Shown in pieces: positions 21,712 to 32,524 of a stretch of 64,000 nucleotides of DNA. How positions within the stretch are numbered: the first letter of the stretch is position 1; each line of letters begins with the position of its first letter. This DNA comes from Calcarisporiella thermophila CBS 279.70 (Eukaryota; Calcarisporiellomycota): positions 933,796 to 997,795 of the forward strand of contig NW_027192192.1 of assembly GCF_041956535.1 (NCBI RefSeq), written 5' to 3'. The notes beneath the pieces were generated by a model that searched no databases, had not been told where the DNA came from, and saw nothing but the letters and a program-made list of their open reading frames with translations. A program made the position numbers and the translations under genes.

Positions 21712-24510
21712 ATGGAGCCTAATAGTCTGAAAGGGAGGCAGCTCTATGTTGCCAATGTAAGTGTTTTTATCAGTGTTTTCATACTTAAGCATTCATTAAT
21801 AACCTCTTATTATGACAATTCTCTTAATCTAGCTTCCTTATACAGGTAACTTTCCCCCTTTTGAATATATATTTAATAGTATTTTAATGATGATTTCCTT
21901 CTACCTACTTGTAGCTGGATGGCAAGATGTTAAAGTAGGTTTTCCTTGTTTTATATATCATAGAGTTTAGCTGATATCTTTTTACAATCGTGACTACGAT
22001 TCTTTTAGGATTTATTTCGACGAGCTGGTAACATTCAACGGGCCAATGTGCTTTCCTCTAAAGATGGACGTTCAAAAGGTCGCGCCATTGTTATGTTTGC
22101 TACACCGCAGGATGCTCAAAATGCAATAAGTATATATTGAACATCTTTCTCAACAATTTTGCATTTTCAGATAATTCCGGCTTCTTTTGTAGATCTATTA
22201 AATGGATACGAATGGCAAGGGAGAAGGTTAGAAGTTAGAGAGGTAGGTGGTTTTATTTCCCTAATGTAAAGTTAGCCCGGCTTAACCTTGTTTGAAAATA
22301 GTATCGCGGTTCAAGTGAACAAAGTCCCTTGTCTGCAAGAACTGGAATAGTCACAAATCTAGAGGTATGCATATATATTGATCCTCTAATTACTTTTGCT
22401 AGTGAAAAGGCATTTATTTCCTACCTCTTTTAAGCACGCTGGATTGTCTACGGTTGAGGCTGGGCTTTCAAAAATGAAAATTACGAGCGAAAATACGCAA
22501 AACATTTTCCCTCCCGGTGGCGATTTTGACCAGTCTTTGTCCACAGGGTTGACGCCGGTCGGTCAACGCGCATTTATTGGACATTCTATTTCGCCAGGTA
22601 CAATGGATGCTGTTCAATCTCGCCAACTATTTGTCGCCAATGTGAGTATTGATAGATATCAATGCATTTGATGTACTTTAATTTTTACTCGCTGCCAATT
22701 TTAGCTCCCGCCACGAGTTCGATGGCAAGACTTAAAAGATCTATTTCGGAAAGCTGGCAATGTTCTACGTGCCGATGTTGCATTGGGACCCGACAATCGG
22801 TCCAAATGTCATGGAACGGTTTTATTTGTTACACCTGATGACGCTAGATCCGGCATTGGTATGACATTAGCATAGATTAAAGCTTTCTAGACTCTGGAAG
22901 CAAAATCTAATCAATTGTTTTTATTAGAACTTTTTAACGGTTTTAATTGGCAAGGCAGAATACTAGAGGTTCGGGAAGACCACGGTATCCTCAACGACAG
23001 TGTTGGTCAGATCCATAATTCAGCATCACCGAGGATACCATTAGATCGGTCAATTGCAAATGGTGGACTGCTTTCTCGTAGTGCGCTTTCACTACCGAAC
23101 ACCAGTGGAGGTGTAGGTTTATCCCAGATAATACCAGATGCGTCATCGCAGGCGTCTAGCACCGTTTCATCTTTAAGGGGATATAATTTGGGGGTATTGA
23201 ACAAGCATCCTTCACCGTCTTTGCCATAGGTTCTAATGTGTATATTGTGTTTGTCCTTGTGCTTTATTAGCCTCGGAATATCTCATCACAGCCAAGTTTG
23301 AGCGGGAGACAATTATTTGTCGCTAATGTACAAATGGCATTTTTTCTTAATGGTTTTTGAATGTAGTGTTGATATCCATCTTCAATATTAGATACCCTTT
23401 CAATGCCAATGGCAAGATCTCAAAGACCTATTTCGCAAGGCAGGCAATATCCTTCGAGCCGATGTAGCCACGGGCTTAGATGGGCGTAGCCGAGGGTTTG
23501 GTACGGTGATTTATGCTACACCCGAAGATGCACAAAAAGCTATCGGTATGCAAAAGAAATGCATTTTTATATTCGTTTGGAGCAGACCTATTGATGAATG
23601 ATTTCCTATATCAGAAATATTTGATGGCTACGAGTATCAGGGGCGTGCGTTACGTGTTCATTACGATAAATTTGCACCGACCTCATGGGTATCTTCGAGC
23701 AACTCACCGGTAACCGGAAGTGCGGCACAAACGTCGCCGCTTGGAGCGCAAACGTTGGAACGCAACATGCGTCCCCAATTAATGATTGCCTCAGAGCAAC
23801 AATTCCCTCCATTGTCCGACCCGCTCCCCCTTTCCACAGGGTTCTCGTCCTCCATGACTCAACATTCCCTCTCCATGCACTCGCTCTCACGTATCACTTC
23901 CTCCTTTGCACCACCTGCCCCCATGGATGAAGATCCGCTCACCTCCCGCCCTAGTCCGGTTACTGCTGCGGGATTCCCATCGATCAACTCGGGGTTACTT
24001 TCGACTCCTTCCTTGGGCGATTTGGCAGCGATGCAGACCGGATCCAGCCTCCTTGAACCCACCCATTCCTCGCTACTGCCGCCCGTGGGGGGCAGTGCTG
24101 GATACTCCCCATCGAGTAGTCAGTTCGATTATGGCCTTGGCCCCATTGGACCTCCAAAGCAGCACGATCTCAATCCCACCACCATGATGAACTCGCCCAA
24201 CACCCTCTCTCCCTACGACCCTCCACCGCTAAGTTACCACCACGCGTCGCTGAGCGATTCAGCCCTTGGCAATGGCCGAGACTTGTTTGGCCTAGGGTCC
24301 GATGCCGGAAGCGTATCGGGGAGTGGGGCTGTCACGAGCAGTGGGGGGGGCGTTGCATTAAGTTTGACCGGAAGTCAGATAGGCTCCAGTTGGAGCGGGA
24401 CTCCCCCTCTGCCTTCATCCGCTGGCGATGCTAACGGCAACGGAGCTCACCCCAACCTCAATGCCCCACCAGCCTCGATTATGGTGGGATATCTAAGGGG
24501 ATTGAAGTGA
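21712..24510 (+). CDS. Three-RRM RNA-binding protein, Gbp2/Hrb1 and hnRNP-M type
   Basis: Twelve exons: 21712-21756, 21833-21845, 21915-21934, 22009-22129, 22193-22242, 22302-22364, 22435-22641, 22705-22858, 22928-23193, 23271-23327, 23392-23545, 23615-24510 (681 aa). Exons 2 and 3 are 13 and 20 nt long. Each RRM has RNP2 (RQLYVAN, RQLFVAN, RQLFVAN) and RNP1 (SKGRAIVMF, KCHGTVLF, SRGFGTVIY). The core WQDLKDLFRKAGNxLRADV recurs and is typical of yeast Gbp2/Hrb1 and human hnRNP-M, which bind poly(A)+ RNA during export or splicing. A Ser/Pro/Gly-rich tail of about 250 residues follows RRM3. All three RRMs share introns after the VAN of RNP2 (phase 0) and after the AI before helix 2 ends (phase 1). 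The exon 9 donor (GGG|GTATTG) is the least certain, since the frame otherwise meets a TAG. Confidence 0.83.
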
Positions 24511-25370
24511 TGCTTTCCGATCCGCTTTCGTTTTCTTGATTGCTCTGCCTGGTTCAGTCTTTTATTCTAGGGCTAGCTCTATTCTCTTCTCGACTATCAG
24601 TTGTGTTTCTTCATTCAAGAAATAGTGTCACTCCTTGATTTCGCTCCTTTATTTCTTATTTACCTAGGCTTCTATGTTTTCTTTTCCTTTCGTTAATTGC
24701 TTTGATGGTGATGATTTATATATAGCTTCTATATACTTCTAATTTGGAGTTTTTCCTAATTTACAGGCCAGTTTTTTTTATTACTTAATTTTTATTTGAT
24801 TTTTCTCGATATATTTGAGGAGAGGGATCTATGTCTTCGGCGTTGAGAATGGTGCTTGGTTTGCCTTTATTTTTCCTCTAGGTGGGATTAGCTAGTATAT
24901 CTTTACGATTATTTTTTTTTATTAATATCTCTTTTTTCTTCTTTTTTCTTCAGTTTTGTTTGTTACTAAGTGAGACAAGTGTGTTTATCTTCTATTGTTT
25001 TACTTTCATATTGGAGAGTGAAAAGAGCCGTTGGAAGAGTTGGGGAGTCCATGTGTTCTTTTTTTTGTGTTGTAGTGTCCTTTTATACTTTCATTCTTTA
25101 TATCGGTTGTTCTTAACTAGATAGGGATGGTACTAGAGAAAAGAAATTCCTTCAAGCTTTTTTTTTCCGTTTCGTTTCGTTTCGTTTCGTTTCCTTCTTT
25201 GTGGGATGTTCTTATTTTTTATTATTTTACCTCTTCTTTTTTTTACTGTTGTATCTTTGAAAAAAAAAGTATATTTTTGAGAATCAAGCAAAGAGTCTGC
25301 AGCGAAATATGGAGACAAAGATATATAGGTATGCGGATTTTCTAGTACTACATAGGAGAGGTAGAAAGCA
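24511..25370. other. Convergent T-rich 3' UTR region
   Basis: 860 bp between two converging genes. Strongly T-rich on the + strand (A-rich in the - strand transcript), with long T-runs and a short pentanucleotide repeat. Hydrophobic frames here (24882-25124, 25127-25345) are by-products of T-runs. No gene is supported. Confidence 0.5.
25167..25192. repeat. (TTTCG)n pentanucleotide repeat
   Basis: About five tandem copies of a GTTTC/TTTCG unit lie in the intergenic T-rich stretch downstream of the RRM gene. Confidence 0.75.
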
Positions 25371-27317
25371 CTAGAGTGTATCGCTCTCGCGCCCTTTCAG
25401 TATTAAGGTAGGGGGGACATTTGCACATTCAGTAACATGGTTACATCCAAATACCCAGCATTGGGTCAGATCTCTACAGCCCTCTACTAGTGCGTTGATG
25501 AAGTAATCGTCTACACTTTGCACGAAGCTGGCATCGAGGCTTTGTAAGCGGTGACATTTTGCGGTAATTTCGGCAAGTGCATCCGCGCTTAAATCCAGTG
25601 AGTTGATGGATAGATATCGTAAATGGGGAGCGGCAGGGCTATTGGTGAAGGCGGAGATCACACTATCATTTAGGTCGTAGCATCTCCCTATATCCAAGTG
25701 CAGTAGGCCATTGGTCGAAGCCCATTGTGTGAAGAGCTCCACCATGGATTCGGGTTTGATAGCGAGTTCCGCAAGCACCAATTTCTCCAGTCGTGTGCAC
25801 TGAGTCAGTCCTTTGCTCACCAAGTCGTCTCCTACTTCCACACATCTAGCCAAATTCAACTCCTTCAATTGATGCCCGACGTTATTCAGTATTTCTACAA
25901 GGGGAGCGGCAGTTACGGTTTTCCGAGGATCCGAGATCTCTAGCACCTCAAGTTTCTGTAGTGGGAGCAGCAGCTGTAAACATTCATCATCGATTTGGTC
26001 GCATTGTGATAGACGAAGCTCGCGTAGATTGGGGCAGTGTTCGACCAACGAGTTTAAGCAGGCTACATCTAGACGTTGCGCGTGTTTGACGGCAAAAACT
26101 TCGAGGCGAGAGGCAACTGAAGAGAAAAGGTTGATGAAGCCATCTGGGCGAATAAGGTAACACCCGCTCAGGCTTATTTCTCGGAGGTTGGAGAGATGAG
26201 TGCCGTATTTAGTTAAAACTTCGCTTGTCATACGCCCACACATTTGAAGATTTAGTTTTTCAAGAAGGGGGCAGAATTGCGCCAGATTAATTAGACGTTC
26301 AGAGTCAAGATCTGTGGGAAGAATAAATAAAGGGTAAAGATTAACAACGGAGGGCATGACCGTCGGAAAAAGAAAGAATATACTTGTGCAATCATAGAGC
26401 TTCAACTCCGTCAGAAGTGGGTCCAAGAAAAGTAATACAGTTTGCTCGTCTAGCTGGCGCAATCGACAGATAATTTTGCAAATCTTGTCAAGATTTTTGG
26501 TCCCAATATCTCCAAAAGCCTCAATACGATCAATGTTGGCAGCTATAACCTAAAGAGTTTGACCAATCGTCAAATTTAATGGAATAGGACATACTAGGTG
26601 CATATCAGGACAGATTACTCTAATACATATGTTCTGCAATGAGGGAACTGTGCGGTCTTCTTCCGCGTCCATCGCGCCTGAAGTTTTCTTTTTACGAGGA
26701 GGGCGCTTTGTTGTTACGGTACCACCAGCTGCACAAGTCGGGCACAAGATTTTCTTCTCATTATTTTGAGCCAAAGCTTGTTTTAATATGAAGTGTCGAC
26801 GGCATTTTGAGCATATCTCAACTCTTGAGCCCGTCTTTCGAGATTGACGATAGGCAGAGTTATTGCCTACGTATTCATCATCGCTATCTTGGTCGTCGTC
26901 CTTTTTCTTTCGTTTTTGATTCTTTTTCTGTTTGGTTGAAGTGCTTTCATCCAAAGAATTAGAAGTTGTTCCTGCTCTTCTCCTACGTGAGTTAGACGAG
27001 GAGGAGGAAGGCTCAGCGTGCGTTGAATCATCAGCTATATTTATTCTTCTTAAGCGTGCGCTTGTCCGGCGTCCTGATGATGAGGATGTTTCCTCAGTAA
27101 TGTTGTTGTTTGATGCAACGGTTTCATCGGAAGATTCGGTTTCGACGCCGCCATTTTCAGGCTCAGGGGATGACTCTCCATTATCACGGGTAACAGGCTC
27201 GGCTTGATTCTGCTCCTCTCGATTTTCTTGGTTGCGGCGACTGAGATTTCTGGGGGTGATCCCGCGCTCTCTTAGAAAGGAGGTCAGCGCGGAGGTAGGC
27301 CCGCGTACTCGATTCAT
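25371..27317 (-). CDS. RAD7: DNA repair protein RAD7 (rhp7)
   Basis: Three exons: 26619-27317, 26384-26549, 25371-26311 (601 aa; yeast Rad7 is 565). The start MNRVRGPTSALTSFLRERGI is the classic Rad7 N-terminus. A disordered, acidic/Ser-rich stretch follows, then a zinc-ribbon-like region with CSKC...CPTC (residues about 157-185). The segment VPSLQNICIRVIAANIDRIE and FGDIGTKNLDKICKIICR leads into an F-box-like region and a leucine-rich repeat array to the C-terminus. Rad7 and Rad16 form the GG-NER complex, which senses UV damage in non-transcribed chromatin and, with Elc1/Cul3, a ubiquitin ligase. Its partner gene RAD16 starts divergently 292 bp away. Confidence 0.95.
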
Positions 27318-27609
27318 TCTCGGTGGGCAGAGAACGAGGGTAAATTCGTTCTATTTGATCAAATTCCTTGTGACTGTCTACGGCAGAATTTGTCAATTAA
27401 GGTCAAATTAGAATCGAAATGGATGAGTCATGGCATCTAATGAGGCCTTTATTGACCAATTAATTACAGAAACCTTAGTCGACTTAGCGGAGATCGAAAA
27501 AATTTTAAACATTTCGACTATTTTCTTTTTCTTTGGACTCTTTCTAGACCTGAGAGCTCGAGAGCGCTGTGTCCATACTAGCACCCTTCTACTTACCAGA
27601 CCGCAAAGG
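27318..27609. promoter_or_regulatory. Shared divergent promoter of RAD7 and RAD16
   Basis: The 292 bp between the two start codons must drive both genes. An in-frame upstream ATG for RAD16 lies at 27430, giving 60 extra residues of non-conserved, hydrophobic character; I treat this as untranslated. Sequence-specific sites were not identified with confidence. Confidence 0.6.
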
Positions 27610-30600
27610 ATGACAGCCAGACGGCGTAGCTCTCGACTTTCCTCCAAATCCACAGCTGGTTGCGTAGAGTCGACCGAGACTGATCAGCTCGAGAACGGCA
27701 GCACCAGAAGCGGCAGTAGCAAAAACAGCAGCAGCAGCAGAAATAGTAAAGGTAAAGAGCGGCAGCAAACCACAGCCAACGAGGACGAGAGCGAGTTTGA
27801 CAGCCTTGACGACTTTCAAACATCACCGAAGCGTAAATCTCCATCCACGCGTAAAGCGGTTACTCGGAGTCAGAAGCGAGCACGCACTACAAAGAAGAAA
27901 GCAGACTCTGACGACAGTAGTGAATGGGTACCTGAAAAGTCAGATGAGGATGTCGAAGATGAAGGTTCGGAGTCGGATTTACCCGAGCAAACACCAGTCA
28001 TATCGTCTCGCACTAGGTCAAAGAGACTATCCACCACCCTTTCTTTGAATGAATTCACATCTGCTCGTACAATATTGGAAAGCGAAAGCAGTTCTATCAC
28101 CACGTCCGAGTCCTCTATTGGTTTAAGCACTTCATTGTCATCTCTGGTAACGACCCCCGCCACAACTGTGACTGGCACTACCGATTTTGCGGAAAGTTTG
28201 AGCGCGGGAGAAGAGGTTTTTGAGGCTGTTAGTGAGGAGGATTCCGATTCAACTGGGAGACAGCGAAGAAGACGACGCCAATCTGGTCGCAGATCGAGAG
28301 GTCGTCAAGGGCGTGAGGAGGATGAAACCGACCACTATACCCGTGTGGGCAAAAAACTGATGAGCCACCACAAGGAATTAACCGACGTCTGGGGTGATTT
28401 AGATAAGCGTAACCGGCCGATACCTGTCGACAACGAAGTGCAGCCTGATGGATTGACAGCTATTAATCTGCTCCCCTTCCAGCGTGAGGGTCTCTCTTGG
28501 TTACAGAAGCAAGAAGAGAGCGAATTTGCTGGCGGAATTCTCGCAGATGAAATGGTAGCCTGAGAGCACTTGATCTAATGATGCATTTTTTTTAGTCATT
28601 GACGCAACTCTCATTCTAGGGGATGGGCAAGACTATCCAGATGATTTCGCTATTAGTCAGTGAACCACGGAAGAAACCTAACCTGATTGTTGCTCCGGCA
28701 GTCGCCATCCTGCAGTGGAAGAACGAGATCAACAAATTTTCAAATCTTAATGTGTGTGTGTGGCACGGTTCACAGCGAATAATGGATCCCCGCGAGTTGA
28801 AGCAGTTTGACGTTGTACTCACTACCTATTCAATTGTAGAGAGTATGTTCCGCAAGGAGATGTACGGATTCCGGCGCAAGGAAGGAATGGTGAAAGAGGA
28901 CTCGCTGTTACACAAGCTATTTTGGCACCGTATTGTACTAGACGAGGCTCACAATATCAAGGATAGAAGCTGTAATACTGCGCGAGCTGTGGTGAGATTC
29001 CATAATATTTTATAAGGTTATATAATCTATGACTGAGCTTGTCTATTCCGTAACTGGTTGCAGTTTGCGCTTGAATCGACTTATAAATGGTGCTTGACCG
29101 GCACACCTCTTCAAAACCGCATTGGGGAGCTGTTCTCGCTTTTACGCTTTATGAAAATCGATCCCTTTGCGTACTACTTTTGCAAACAATGCCCTTGCAA
29201 GATGCTGCACTGGCGGTTTGAAAATGGACAGTGCATCGGCTGTGGTCATAGGAACATGAGCCACGTTTGCTACTGGAACAATGAGATTTTAAAACCAATC
29301 CAGGCTTTTGGAGCCGTCGGTGTTGGTGAACAAGCATATCTTAAGCTGCGGAAACTGCTTGATCATATCATGCTGAGAAGGACTAAAGTGGAGCGAGCGG
29401 ATGACCTGGGACTTCCTCCCCGCATTGTTGTGGTGAGAAAGGACAGATTTACTGAAGAGGTTTCATTTCCTCGTTTACTATTGAATGTTGCCGGATGGGA
29501 GGCTGACCTATCTTCTGCCTTTGATTGCGCTACATAGGAGGAGGATATCTACGATTCTCTCTACTCGGATACTAAGCGCAAATTCACCACCTATGTCGAT
29601 CAAGGGACACTTTTGAATAACTATGCAAACAGTAAGCTCATAGATCCTTAATTCGTGACCTCGCGACATCTAACTCATTCCACTAGTTTTTCAACTTCTC
29701 ACTCGGATGCGCTTAATGTCCGACCACCCGTGCCTAGTGCTCAATCGCGAGACACCTGCTAGCGGCCACAATACACTTGTCTGCAATATCTGTTTTGAAG
29801 TGGCCGAGGATCCCATCCTCTCACGATGCCGCTGCCTCTTCTGCCGTCAATGCGTCGAGATGTATGTGAACGGATTTGTGGGCAATGAGCCTGAATGCCC
29901 CGGGTGTCACAAGCTACTCATCATTGACTTCTCGCAGCCGACCTATGAGCTCCCTACTACTGAAGTTTCGAAGTCGGAGCGCGCGCGTCTTTCGATTGTC
30001 AACCGCATTAACATGGAGCAGTGGCGCTCGTCAACAAAAATCGAGGCACTGCTGGAGGAGCTGACGCTGCTCCGTGACTCCGACCAGACGATTAAGAGCA
30101 TCGTGTTCTCCCAATTTGTCAACTTTTTGGACCTGATCCATTGGCGACTTCGCCGGGCGGGATTCAAGTGTGTAAAATTGGATGGTGGCATGTCGCCCCA
30201 ACAACGAGATGCCGTCATTCGCCACTTTATGACCGACCCGGAGACAACCGTCTTTCTGGTCAGTTTAAAGGCGGGTGGTGTGGCCCTCAATCTTACGGAG
30301 GCGAGTCAGGTATTCATGATGGATCCCTGGTGGAATCCCGCTGCCGAGTACCAGGTAAATTAGCCGCTACATGAATGGGACCCTCTTGATCGTGCTCACC
30401 CCTCGTCTCGCATAGGCTTATGATCGAGTCCATCGACTTGGTCAGCACCGTCCAATCAAAATCACACGCTTTATGATAGAGAACTCTCTGGAAAGCCGTA
30501 TCATCGAGCTGCAAGAGAAAAAATTGGCCATGATGGAGAGCACCATTGGCAAGGACGATAAAGCATTAGCCAGGCTAAGTGAGGAAGATATGCGCTTTTT

Positions 30601-30613
30601 GTTCTCCCTCTAA
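27610..30613 (+). CDS. RAD16: DNA repair ATPase and RING protein RAD16 (rhp16)
   Basis: Six exons: 27610-28554, 28620-28991, 29064-29459, 29538-29631, 29687-30354, 30416-30613 (890 aa; yeast 790). A basic/acidic N-terminus precedes the SNF2 ATPase. Motif I is split by an intron as ILADEM|GMGKT; motif II is [10 protein letters not shown] and motif III is [21 protein letters not shown] zinc-binding insert with CKQCPCK...CIGCGHRN follows, then the RING finger from CNIC to CPGC inserted in the helicase. Motif V is [23 protein letters not shown] and motif VI is [13 protein letters not shown], then the family end [13 protein letters not shown]. The RING has [10 protein letters not shown], with Cys where the usual His stands. 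The start was placed at MTARRRSS because upstream codons are unlike the family. Confidence 0.95.
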
Positions 30614-31071
30614 AAATTCCCAGCTTCGTATACAAATATCTCCCTGCATGTACTTCCTTAACTTTTATGTGTTAATATAATTCATCCTGAAAGCAATCTG
30701 TGCTTGCCCCCATATCTGGCACGGTGAATCTTTGAAGATGACGGCGCTAATGGGCTTGGGCGAGCGCCGGATACAAAGGCTGGGCAGCCATCGTAAGCCA
30801 ATTGAGCTGCTGCCCTTAAAAATACCCTGCTTTATTGGGCGTTTGCTCTAATACTATCTAGCTAATATGGAGGCAGCTGGTGGGGCCTAGTTTTGGGGTT
30901 GAGACTTCTGTCAGAAGGGAGCCTTGGGACAAAAGGCACTAGAGATCCGCTGGTCTCCTTCACCTCTGTCCAATATAGTTGGGTTTTCATTATGTCAAAA
31001 TTTGGGTCGCGTTCCCCTATCTATTTCTCCCCAGTCACGCTAACTTGAGCTTGAAGGCCGATCCAAACACC
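30614..31071. other. Intergenic region between RAD16 and the ZNF511-like gene
   Basis: 458 bp: RAD16 3' UTR followed by a moderately GC-rich promoter region. The reading frame upstream of 31072 stays open back to 30979, so an upstream start or 5' exon of the next gene is possible. Nothing else seen. Confidence 0.4.
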
Positions 31072-32258
31072 ATGATAGCGGGCTTTGGGCTTCCCCTCCT
31101 CTACACCCCCCGCAAGCGGGCCTTTCCCCCGGACGATCCTTTCTTCGATGCAGGCAACATCGAATCACGGGCCCAATGGCTCAGCAAACACCATCTCACC
31201 CCCCCCGGCTCTTCGCAATCGCCCCCCATGCCCGACTCGGACCTTATGCAGCTCGTCGATGAACTCACGGACACCTCCATCCTCTGCACCCTCTCTCCAC
31301 GTTGCGATTCGAGCCCAACGCGATGCGGCTCGCTGCCCGCGTACGAAATGCACTACAACATGTATCACCGGCATGTGTGCCTTGAGTGCAGCAAATCATT
31401 TCCCACCGCGCGGTGGTTGAGCCTCCACCTTGTGGAGAATCACGACACGTTTGCAAAGGTGCGGCAGGAGAGGGGCGAGAAAATCGTAAGTAGATACCCT
31501 GTGCCTGATTCCCTCATGCTCCTGTTCTTATACATATCGCAAGGCAAGAGAGGGGCGCTCCCGCCGTTCGATGCTAACCTTTGGATCCTTGCGAATTAGT
31601 TCGAGTGCTTTGTGGAAAGCTGCACCAAGTTTTTCTCCACGCCCAAGATGCGGCGATTGCATCTTATTGACAAGCATCATTACCCCAAGAACTTCTTCTA
31701 TGGCATGGTCATACACGGATTGGAGCCGGAGCAGTGGGCGCGATCAGGGCGCGGAAGGTGCCCAAAGAAGGGTCAGAAGACAAGGTACAGAGGTAGCTTC
31801 ACATTTGCATAGCCACTGTTTTTTTATTGTTGTTTTGTGTGTTTAGAAGAAAAGAAGAAGGCGTGGCTATGGAAGTGACACCTGCGACGGATGTGCAGGA
31901 CGAGCACAAAGCGACGGTATCTGGTAAAGCCACGGGAAAAAAGACAGGACGTCGGAAAGGAAAAGAGGCAGGGAAGCACAAGAACGGGTACGTTGACGTC
32001 TTTTATTCTATTTTGAATCCTTGTCCTCACTGTTGGTTCACACATAGAACTGAGCACGACATGGCCATCGACATGGCCCTTTCGACCAACTCGAATCTCT
32101 CCAAGACGGAAGGAGAGGCGGAGAAGCCGGATATCGAGATGGAGGTGGATGCGCTCGCCGACTCCATGTCCCGACTCCGTGTCCCCACGAGCATCAGCTT
32201 CGGGCGAGGAGGGGGAGGGCGGCAGCGCATGTTTTTCTCACGGCCGCCGGAAAGATGA
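31072..32258 (+). CDS. ZNF511-like C2H2 zinc finger protein
   Basis: Four exons: 31072-31485, 31600-31784, 31847-31987, 32048-32258 (316 aa). It has the ZNF511 arrangement: YEMHYNMYHRHVCLEC, then CSKSFPTARWLSLHLVENHD, and FECFVESCTKFFSTPKMRRL followed by HLIDKHHYPKNFFYG. The family has up to three C2H2-like fingers. The spacing of C-x2-C...H-x4-H and C-x4-C...H-x4-H is visible in fingers 2 and 3, and a degenerate first one lies near CTLSPRC. A Lys-rich linker (GKKTGRRKGKEAGKHK) and a Gly/Arg tail follow. The function of ZNF511 is poorly known; nuclear location is likely. The conserved PLLYTPRKRAFPPDDPFFDAG upstream of the fingers supports the chosen start. Confidence 0.85.
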
Positions 32259-32524
32259 GAGTTTCTACCCATCCCTTAGATGCTTACTTAGTACTAATAA
32301 TACCATGTGTGAATGCACTTTATAAAAATCGAATCATCCATACAGCGCGAGAAAAAAAAAACAAAGGGGCACCCTCCAAGGGGGCATTTTTGACCAAAGA
32401 GGGCGATCAACGCATTGCATCTCTTCAGCACCCATCATGAATTATCAAAGAAATATTAACAATGAATACAATTAAGAACATAAGTGTCCATCCACTCTCT
32501 CCTGCTCCCTAGGGCTATACAAAA

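Noticed and set aside
24882-25345. Hydrophobic + strand frames that look like membrane proteins.
   Set aside because: T-runs give Phe/Leu/Ser codons; the region is the shared 3' UTR of two convergent genes.
27430-27609. Upstream in-frame extension of RAD16 by 60 codons.
   Set aside because: The extension is hydrophobic and unlike the basic Rad16 N-terminus; starting at 27610 fits the family and leaves a normal promoter.
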